12,413 nucleotides of DNA. Origin: JAGOFO01 sp964522105. GTDB taxonomy: Bacteria; Myxococcota_A; UBA9042; DTJE01. Position numbers and translations under genes: made by a program. The notes under the pieces were generated by a model that saw only the letters and a program-made list of their open reading frames with translations, did no database searches and was not told the DNA's origin. Shown piece by piece: positions 7,328 to 12,413 of this stretch. Within the stretch, counting starts at the first letter, position 1, and every line of letters begins with the position of its first letter. Where the stretch lies: positions 1-12,413 of the forward strand of contig CAZFVA010000051.1 in NCBI GenBank assembly GCA_964522105.1, written 5' to 3'.

Positions 7328-8182
7328 ATGACTGACAAAATGCTTTTTGAAAAAGACCCATATTCGCCGATTCAGTACGCATATGAAGTCGGCGAGGTCC
7401 TGTGCAGCGGAAAAAGTGAGTTCCAGGAATATTCCGTCATAACCAATCCGTTCTTTGGAAGGATCATGGTTCTTGACGGCGTCGTTCAGCTTACCGAGCG
7501 CGATGAGTTTTTCTATCACGAGATGCTGGTCCACGTGCCGCTGCACGCGATGGCCGATCCGAAAACGGTCATTATAATCGGTGGTGGTGACGGCGGCGCG
7601 GTCCGCGAAGTCGTGAAGCACCCTGGAATCGAAAAGATCTGGGTAGTTGATATAGATCCTGAAGTTACAAGGCTTTCCCTGGAGTATTTTCCGACCGTTT
7701 CAAGCGGACTGAAGGACCCGAGGGTCGAGCTTGTGCATATGGACGGCGCCGAATTTCTGAAAGGTTTCGGCGGTGCTGCCCCGGCCGTTGACGCGGTACT
7801 TGTAGACAGCACCGACATCGTTGGTTTCGCCAAAACCTTGTTCACAGACGAATTTTTCACCAACGTGAATCGCGCCCTGAAGCCTGGCGGCATGTTCGTG
7901 ACACTGTCCGAATCCCTTCATTTTCATTACACAATCGTGCGGGACGTACAGAAGACGCTCGGCCGCGTTTTTAAGCACGCCGATCTTTATACCGCCCCCA
8001 TCGCGACTTACGCCGGTAACTGGTGGGCCTTCGCCGTCGGCTATAACGAAGCTTCGTGCCGCCAGCCGGTCAAGCCGACAATCACCCCGACCAGATACTA
8101 CTGCGCCGATATTCACCGCGCCGCGTTTCTGCCTGATTTCCTGTACAGGAAGTTGATGGACGAAACCACGACAGGATTCTGA
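7328..8182 (+). CDS. speE: Spermidine synthase-family aminopropyltransferase
   Basis: The predicted reaction is transfer of the aminopropyl group from decarboxylated S-adenosylmethionine to putrescine, giving spermidine and methylthioadenosine, in the cytoplasm. At 284 residues it has normal length. An N-terminal beta domain ends in QLTERDEFFYHEML (54-67). The Rossmann core has GGGDGG (85-90), VDID (107-110), MDGAEF (138-143) and DSTD (160-163), with both aspartates expected for catalysis and amine binding. The C-terminal part has TYAGNWWAF and DIHRAAFLPDF, both family-typical. After DSTD the sequence is IVGFA, where the family usually has PVGPA, so amine preference could differ (for example agmatine or cadaverine). 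ATG 7328 is chosen because GGAG (7317-7320) lies 7 bases upstream; a TTG one codon earlier is the alternative. It is the last gene of the ileS-lspA-speE run. No S-adenosylmethionine decarboxylase (speD) is in the window. Confidence 0.93.
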   Translation: MTDKMLFEKDPYSPIQYAYEVGEVLCSGKSEFQEYSVITNPFFGRIMVLDGVVQLTERDEFFYHEMLVHVPLHAMADPKTVIIIGGGDGGAVREVVKHPGIEKIWVVDIDPEVTRLSLEYFPTVSSGLKDPRVELVHMDGAEFLKGFGGAAPAVDAVLVDSTDIVGFAKTLFTDEFFTNVNRALKPGGMFVTLSESLHFHYTIVRDVQKTLGRVFKHADLYTAPIATYAGNWWAFAVGYNEASCRQPVKPTITPTRYYCADIHRAAFLPDFLYRKLMDETTTGF

Positions 8183-8196
8183 ATCAGGCTTCGCCG

Positions 8197-9468
8197 TCAC
8201 ACCCCGAGACATTCACCGTCAGGGACGCCAAGCGAGCGGAAGTCGTTTATTGACAGGCCAGGGCCGACGATTGCGTTCGTGCCGATCCTTGTGTTGTATG
8301 GGACGAAGGCGTCCTTGCCGATGACGGTCAGTCCACCGAAGATGCTGTCCGGGAATCGGTGGTTCGTTCCTGCGCAGACCGAGCTGTCGCCGACCAGCGC
8401 CCCTGAACCGACATAGACATATTTGTCCAGAATGGCCCTCTCGACCATTGAATCCTGATTGATTTCGCAGTCATGCATAATGACCGAGTCCCTGACTACC
8501 GCCCCCTGCGCCACATTTACCCCAGGGAAAAGGACGCTGTTTATTACAGACCCCTCAATCTTGCACCCGATGCTGATGACCGAATTGCCGATTGAAGCCG
8601 TCTTTGAAAAGGTGGCCGGCAGGCGGAAAACCATCCCGTTGGCTGTAAGGTTCGTTCTGACCGCCCACTTATCCAGGTCGAGGCCCGATTCAGGCTTCAG
8701 GATGTCCATGTTCGCGGCCCAGAAAGAATGCAGTGTGCCGACGTCACGCCAGTAACCGTTGAAGTGGCTGGTAAAAACCCTGAAATCCTGTTCCAGCATT
8801 GCCGGGATGACGTGCTTGCCGAAATCCAGGCCGCCTTTGTCGTGAAGGGCCGACAGTTCGGTCAGCAGTGTTCTTGCGTTGAAGACGTAAACCCCCATTG
8901 ACGCAATGTTGCTGATCTTTTCAGGGCTTTTTTCCACAAATTTTGTGACGCGCCCTTCGGCATCTTCTGTAAGTGTTCCGAAGCGGGAAGTCTCTTCCCA
9001 CGGGACTTCCATGGCGGCAATCGTGATGTCGGCGTTCGTGTCCTGATGGCGTTTGATTAAATCCCGGTAGTCCATCGAGTAGATGTGGTCCCCCGACAGA
9101 ATCACGACGTATTCAGGGTCCAGGCGCCTGATGAAATCCAGGTTTTGAAAGACGGCGTCCGCTGTCCCGCCGTACCAGTCCGAGTCATGCTGCTTAAAGA
9201 CTGGCGGCAGGATTTTCAGGCTTGAGTTGTGACCTGCAAGGTCCCACGTCTCCCCGTCGCCCAGGTGGATCATCAATGATTGCGGGCGGTACTGAGTCAG
9301 GATTCCGGCATAACGGATGCCGGATTTCATAATGTTGGTAAGTGTGAAATCCATGATGCGGTAGTTGCCGCCGAACGGAACTGCCGGTTTGGCCCTTCCG
9401 GAAGCGATGATGTTCAGGCGCGACCCTCGGCCCCCGGCAAGAACCATTGCGACGACCTCGGCTTTCAT
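8197..9468 (-). CDS. glgC: Glucose-1-phosphate adenylyltransferase, catalytic-type
   Basis: This enzyme makes ADP-glucose from ATP and glucose-1-phosphate, the committed step of bacterial glycogen synthesis. It has 423 residues. The nucleotidyltransferase domain shows LAGGRGSRL (10-18), RAKPAVPFGG (25-34), LTQYRPQSL, WYGGTADAVFQN (98-109), SGDHIYSMDY (125-134; D127 is the expected catalytic aspartate), VEKS (178-181; the G1P-contacting lysine is kept, but the usual EKP proline is Ser) and YWRDVGT (239-245). From ~280 on come hexapeptide-like turns of a left-handed beta-helix that normally carries oligomer contacts and allosteric sites. ATG 9468 is chosen over TTG 9477 because GGGAG (9478-9482) lies 9 bases upstream of the ATG and directly abuts the TTG. 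The ATG overlaps the upstream paralogue's stop (TAATG), suggesting translational coupling. The stop lies 14 bases from the convergent speE stop. Active by motif content. Confidence 0.94.
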   Translation of the reverse strand: MKAEVVAMVLAGGRGSRLNIIASGRAKPAVPFGGNYRIMDFTLTNIMKSGIRYAGILTQYRPQSLMIHLGDGETWDLAGHNSSLKILPPVFKQHDSDWYGGTADAVFQNLDFIRRLDPEYVVILSGDHIYSMDYRDLIKRHQDTNADITIAAMEVPWEETSRFGTLTEDAEGRVTKFVEKSPEKISNIASMGVYVFNARTLLTELSALHDKGGLDFGKHVIPAMLEQDFRVFTSHFNGYWRDVGTLHSFWAANMDILKPESGLDLDKWAVRTNLTANGMVFRLPATFSKTASIGNSVISIGCKIEGSVINSVLFPGVNVAQGAVVRDSVIMHDCEINQDSMVERAILDKYVYVGSGALVGDSSVCAGTNHRFPDSIFGGLTVIGKDAFVPYNTRIGTNAIVGPGLSINDFRSLGVPDGECLGV

Positions 9469-10619
9469 TATTCGCAACTCCCGGTGACAACGGTTCCTTT
9501 GCCAAGTACGACCAGTTCATTCGGCAGGCCCGCTTTGTATGGCGACCCGACAGTATTGTTCACCCCGACTACGCAGTCTTTATCCAGCACTGTTCGTTGC
9601 ACTGTTGCGCCACTGCATATCCGGCAACGGTCCAGAATCACGCTGTCGATGACGGTGGCCCCCGGTTCAACTATGACGCGGGGTGACAGAACGCTGCCGA
9701 TAACGGTGCCGGATATTTTGCATCCCGGGGCAATCAATGACCCTGAAATCCTGCCGGTGTCCGCGACCCAGGCCGGCGGGCAGTCGCTAAGTCCCTGCGA
9801 ATCCGGATTGGTCAGAATCCGGCATGTCGAGACACTTCCGCGTCCGGCTTCCAGCATCTTTATGTGGGCTTCGTACCATGACGATACAGGCCTCAAGTAC
9901 TCCCAGCGGTCCCTGAATATGTACCCGAAGACTTTGCCCTTCGCGACCAGGGCTGGAATAACTTCGTCGTACAACTGACAAGTTCTGCCTGAAACGGCAT
10001 TGGTTGAAACGGCGTCTTCAAGCACCTCGGCCTTGAACGCGTAAACGGTCATCGAGACCAGGTTTGAACACGGATCTACGGCCTTTTCGCGGTAGTCGAT
10101 AACGCGGCCGTGTGTATCCAGTTTGCAGGTCCCGAACTGCGTCAGATCAACGCCATCGATTGGTTTGAACGCCATCGTCACATCGGCGTCAGACTGGCGG
10201 TGGAATTTGATCAGCGGCCGGTAGTCCATCCGGTAGGCGTGGTCGCCTGATATGACAAGCACGTCGCGCGCCTTGTAACGCCTGATGAAAGCCAGGTTTT
10301 TGTAGATTGCGCCTGCAGTTCCACGGTACCAGGACATGTCGCCTTCGCCTTCATACGGGGGCAGAAACACCAGCGTTCTGGATCGGCCGTTGTACTCCCA
10401 GGGCCTGCCGATGCCGACGTGATCCATAAGCGACGATGAACGGTACTGGGTAAGGATGCCTACATGGTCAACGCGGGATTCGTTCAGATTGGTCAGCGGG
10501 AAGTCGATAATCCTGTACAACCCGCCGAAAGGGACGGCCGCCATGCTGCGTGATTCGGTCAGGGCTCCCATCGAGTCCGGTTGACCGCCAGCCAGTACCA
10601 TTGCAACTACATTTTCCAC
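9468..10619 (-). CDS. GlgC paralogue with degenerate catalytic motifs (GlgD-like, probable regulatory subunit)
   Basis: This is a 383-residue ADP-glucose pyrophosphorylase family protein, clearly related to the adjacent GlgC and in the same order: nucleotidyltransferase domain, then beta-helix. Kept motifs are AVPFGGLYRIIDFPLTN, GILTQYRSSSL, WYRGTAGAIYKN, SGDHAYRMDY (D126) and REKA. Lost are the GxGxR loop (LAGGQPDSMG at 9-18), the RAKP lysine (RSMAAVP at 24-30) and YWRDVGT (replaced around 238-246 by RWEYLRPVS). In plant and bacterial enzymes the first two positions are important for catalysis, and paralogues lacking them act as regulatory partners (GlgD in Firmicutes; large subunits in plants). 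Low or no activity is my inference. The start is GTG 10619: a stop lies two codons upstream, and no later start fits the family N-terminus. No clear Shine-Dalgarno precedes it. It is the first gene of a two-gene unit with glgC and divergent from holB. Confidence 0.85.
   Translation of the reverse strand: MENVVAMVLAGGQPDSMGALTESRSMAAVPFGGLYRIIDFPLTNLNESRVDHVGILTQYRSSSLMDHVGIGRPWEYNGRSRTLVFLPPYEGEGDMSWYRGTAGAIYKNLAFIRRYKARDVLVISGDHAYRMDYRPLIKFHRQSDADVTMAFKPIDGVDLTQFGTCKLDTHGRVIDYREKAVDPCSNLVSMTVYAFKAEVLEDAVSTNAVSGRTCQLYDEVIPALVAKGKVFGYIFRDRWEYLRPVSSWYEAHIKMLEAGRGSVSTCRILTNPDSQGLSDCPPAWVADTGRISGSLIAPGCKISGTVIGSVLSPRVIVEPGATVIDSVILDRCRICSGATVQRTVLDKDCVVGVNNTVGSPYKAGLPNELVVLGKGTVVTGSCE
9478..9482 (-). 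promoter_or_regulatory. Ribosome binding site of glgC inside the end of the upstream paralogue
   Basis: On the minus strand this reads GGGAG, 9 bases before the glgC ATG at 9468 and within the last codons of the GlgD-like gene. It would let terminating ribosomes re-initiate, and it excludes the TTG at 9477 as start. Confidence 0.65.
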
Positions 10620-10773
10620 ATTTCAAAGTATGTTTCGAATGAAGGTGGCCATAAAGGTTCGTGGTCATAACTGACTGGAATATAAAGTTTAATCCTGAAA
10701 GCGTTAGAACGTCATTGACGCAATGCGCGTCGGGCATTACCGTGTTGACGGACCGTCGGTACAGGGGATTCTG
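10620..10773. other. Divergent intergenic region between the glgD-like/glgC pair and holB
   Basis: These 154 bases must carry the promoters for both directions. Rightward, TTGACG (10715-10720) followed after 17 bases by TACCGT (10738-10743) is possible, but its -10 is poor. Leftward, TATATT on the minus strand (about 10678-10683) is a decent -10 without a matching -35. I would not assign either firmly. The ATG at 10723, in frame with holB, lacks a Shine-Dalgarno and I treat it as non-coding. Confidence 0.35.
10763..10768 (+). promoter_or_regulatory. Ribosome binding site fixing the holB start
   Basis: AGGGGA lies 5 bases before ATG 10774. It supports this start over the in-frame ATG at 10723, which has no such site and would add 17 residues that do not resemble the family N-terminus. 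Confidence 0.7.
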
Positions 10774-11778
10774 ATGAAGTTTTGTGAGGTAACTGGCCAC
10801 AGTCGGGTTGCTGAAGTGCTGCGCCGTGCGGTCGATACCGGCAGAGTGCCGCCAACTATCTTGTTTCATGGCAGAAATGGCGTTGGAAAGCGGACGATGG
10901 CGATGGCTTTCGTGTCATATCTGATTTGTCAGGACAGGCATGACGGAGATTCGTGCGGGGTCTGCAGCAACTGTCGCAGAATGGCTGAAGGCGGGTATGT
11001 TGATCTGGTCGTCATCGAGCCCGAGAAGGCCACCATCAAGATTGACCAGGTGCGCGAGGCTATGCCCCGGTTGTTGTTTGAACCTGTTATCGGACCGTTC
11101 AAGTTCCTTCTGATTGATGACGCGCACACGATGTCGGCCGAGGCTGCCAACGCCGCCCTGAAGACCCTTGAAGAACCGCCGTCGAACACCATTTTCATAC
11201 TGGTGACGTCCAGTCCTGACGTTCTGCCGCGAACGGTCCTTTCCCGCAGCTTCATGGTGCCGTTTTGCCCCGTTTCGGCAGGCGAGACAGTCGATTTCCT
11301 GGTTTCGCGGCGCGGGGTTGAGCCGGATACTGCCCGTTCAGCGGCTGCGCTGTCGGGGGGCTGTCCCGGCGAGGCCGTCAGGCTTTTAGAGAGTGAAGTG
11401 CTTAAGGAACGACAGGATTTCATCAGGTCTTTCCTGGGGTTGGCCGGCGAGGTTGATGGTCAGACCGGTGCGCCTGTGCTGGCCACATGTTCGCGGCTTG
11501 AATTTTCGGATGGCCTTCCATCTGAAAAGGACGGCGTTGACGGGTACCGGTTGATACTTGAAACGGTTGCACAGGACGTTTTGAAGTCGGTTGCCGGTGT
11601 TCCCGTTGATGCCCTGTGTAATTTTGACATGGCTGAAGAGATCGCGGCTTTCGCGGCGACTCTCGGCCCCGATCGCGCCGTGGCCATGGCTGAAGCCTGG
11701 ATTCACTGGGATCTGGTCAGGCGCTACACCCCGATGACCAGGAACGCAGTCGACGGCATCGTGCTGTCGATGTCATAG
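10774..11778 (+). CDS. holB: DNA polymerase III delta' subunit (clamp-loader AAA+ protein)
   Basis: Delta' is the stator subunit of the clamp loader, which places the beta sliding clamp on DNA. The protein has 334 residues, the usual length. The N-terminal AAA+ module has GRNGVGKRT (33-41), a P-loop with Arg after the lysine, as is common in delta' proteins that do not hydrolyse ATP. It also has a four-cysteine zinc site (C52, C61, C64, C67), a Walker B-like LLIDDAH (112-118), the NAALKTLEEPP segment and a sensor 1-like VTSSPDVLPRT. The arginine-finger motif, usually SRC, is SRS (157-159), with the arginine kept. The zinc module also occurs in DnaX tau/gamma, but the P-loop and short C-terminal region favour delta'. 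The C-terminal half diverges quickly. ATG 10774 is supported by AGGGGA upstream. It is divergent from the glg pair and followed after 16 bases by the Wzz-like gene. Confidence 0.88.
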   Translation: MKFCEVTGHSRVAEVLRRAVDTGRVPPTILFHGRNGVGKRTMAMAFVSYLICQDRHDGDSCGVCSNCRRMAEGGYVDLVVIEPEKATIKIDQVREAMPRLLFEPVIGPFKFLLIDDAHTMSAEAANAALKTLEEPPSNTIFILVTSSPDVLPRTVLSRSFMVPFCPVSAGETVDFLVSRRGVEPDTARSAAALSGGCPGEAVRLLESEVLKERQDFIRSFLGLAGEVDGQTGAPVLATCSRLEFSDGLPSEKDGVDGYRLILETVAQDVLKSVAGVPVDALCNFDMAEEIAAFAATLGPDRAVAMAEAWIHWDLVRRYTPMTRNAVDGIVLSMS

Positions 11779-11794
11779 ACGCTATTGCCATAAC

Positions 11795-12413
11795 GTGCCC
11801 CGGCGCATAAAATCAGGTCGTAACCTGCATCCGGGGGCCTTTCTGAAATCGGTTGCTGAAACATTACTGGGCGGTAACGACGAGTCTGGAAATATAGGCC
11901 GCCAGCTCAAAGTAATGATCGCCGTTCTGCATAAGCGGAAGTGGTGGCTGGTAGGGACTCTTGTCGTCGCGCTTGCGGTCGGACTGGTGCTGACTAAGCG
12001 GCAGATTCCGGTTTACCGGGCCACAGCGACCGTCATTATTGAAGCCAATCCTCCAAGGGTTCTTGCGGGCGTCAAGGACGTTGTTGAACTTGGTCCGTCG
12101 TCGAATTACTGGTCAATGCGCGAATATTTCGAGACGCAGTACAAGATTATTGCCGGTCTTGAGGTGTGCGAGCGCGTCGTGACGGCGTTGAATCTTTCGG
12201 ATGACCCCGATTTCATTAAAAATTTTCCTGATGAAATTCTGACGGCGGCCGAAAAGACGAAGCGGATTGCGGACAAAGTCCCGGCCCGTATACTTCAGAA
12301 GATGGTCACGGTCGAGCCGATTCGCGACAGCATGCTGGCCAGAATTCTGGTTGACGATAACAACGCGCAGCGCGCCATGGATATTGCGAATGAATTTGCG
12401 ATGTCGTATCGCG
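11795..12413 (+). CDS. Wzz/GumC-type polysaccharide co-polymerase, 3' end cut by window edge
   Basis: The frame stays open to the right edge, giving 206 visible residues from GTG 11795. The N-terminal ~45 residues are cytoplasmic and basic, ending in HKRKWW. A single membrane helix follows (~51-67). Next comes a Wzz-like periplasmic domain beginning IPVYRATATVIIEANPP, with YFETQYKIIAG and CERVVTALNL, the signature region of exopolysaccharide chain-length/export proteins of the GumC/ExoP type. Such proteins set polymer length and help export, and many carry a C-terminal tyrosine kinase domain; whether this one does cannot be seen. The start is uncertain: GTG 11795 is 16 bases after holB but lacks a clear Shine-Dalgarno, and ATG 11915 would leave only a short tail before the helix and is also weakly preceded. 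It probably opens or belongs to an exopolysaccharide locus to the right. Confidence 0.82.
   Translation, partial: MPRRIKSGRNLHPGAFLKSVAETLLGGNDESGNIGRQLKVMIAVLHKRKWWLVGTLVVALAVGLVLTKRQIPVYRATATVIIEANPPRVLAGVKDVVELGPSSNYWSMREYFETQYKIIAGLEVCERVVTALNLSDDPDFIKNFPDEILTAAEKTKRIADKVPARILQKMVTVEPIRDSMLARILVDDNNAQRAMDIANEFAMSYR

Noticed and set aside
8175..8185. Perfect inverted repeat GATTC-T-GAATC at the end of speE
   Set aside because: A one-base loop cannot form a stable hairpin, and no T run follows. It is likely chance, partly within the coding sequence.
9280..9978. 232-codon plus-strand open frame across the glg pair
   Set aside because: It crosses the junction of two minus-strand paralogues with clear motifs, and the translation is low-complexity and unrecognisable.
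10723..10773. Upstream ATG that would add 17 residues to HolB
   Set aside because: There is no Shine-Dalgarno, and the extra residues do not match the family N-terminus. ATG 10774 has a good site.

Overview
The window looks like chromosomal core-genome DNA from a moderately GC-rich bacterium. It is probably diderm: the right edge holds a Wzz/GumC-type polysaccharide co-polymerase with a membrane segment and a periplasmic-type domain, and the lipoprotein signal peptidase carries a large extracytoplasmic insert. I see no tRNA, rRNA, CRISPR array, insertion sequence or phage gene. Taxonomy cannot be fixed from the sequence alone. An uncultured or deep-branching diderm lineage is a guess, based mainly on the unusual LspA.

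Layout, left to right. (1) Positions 1-965: the C-terminal three quarters of glyA (serine hydroxymethyltransferase), cut by the left edge. (2) 1034-3151, minus strand, convergent with glyA: a large cytoplasmic GAF-PAS-GAF-HD-GYP protein, a probable c-di-GMP phosphodiesterase. (3) 3152-3404: a divergent intergenic region with a good extended -10 promoter facing right. (4) 3405-8182: a probable operon ileS - lspA - speE, with gaps of 54 and 41 bases. (5) 8197-10619, minus strand, convergent with speE: a tandem pair of ADP-glucose pyrophosphorylase paralogues. The upstream one (glgD-like) has lost several catalytic motifs, and the downstream one (glgC) is intact; they overlap at TAATG. (6) 10774-11778: holB (DNA polymerase III delta prime). 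It is followed after 16 bases by (7) the start of an exopolysaccharide chain-length/export gene that runs off the right edge.

How the genes fit together. Most are housekeeping: one-carbon metabolism, isoleucyl-tRNA charging, lipoprotein maturation, polyamine synthesis and the replication clamp loader. The glgD-like/glgC pair would make ADP-glucose for glycogen, probably as a hetero-oligomer with one catalytic and one regulatory subunit. The HD-GYP protein and the Wzz-like protein hint at c-di-GMP signalling and exopolysaccharide production nearby, but no direct link between them is visible.

No wholly new multi-gene system is evident. The points most worth a second look are the ~175-residue segment between the first membrane helix and the catalytic core of LspA, with a possible internal repeat, and the degenerate GlgC paralogue that is translationally coupled to the intact one.
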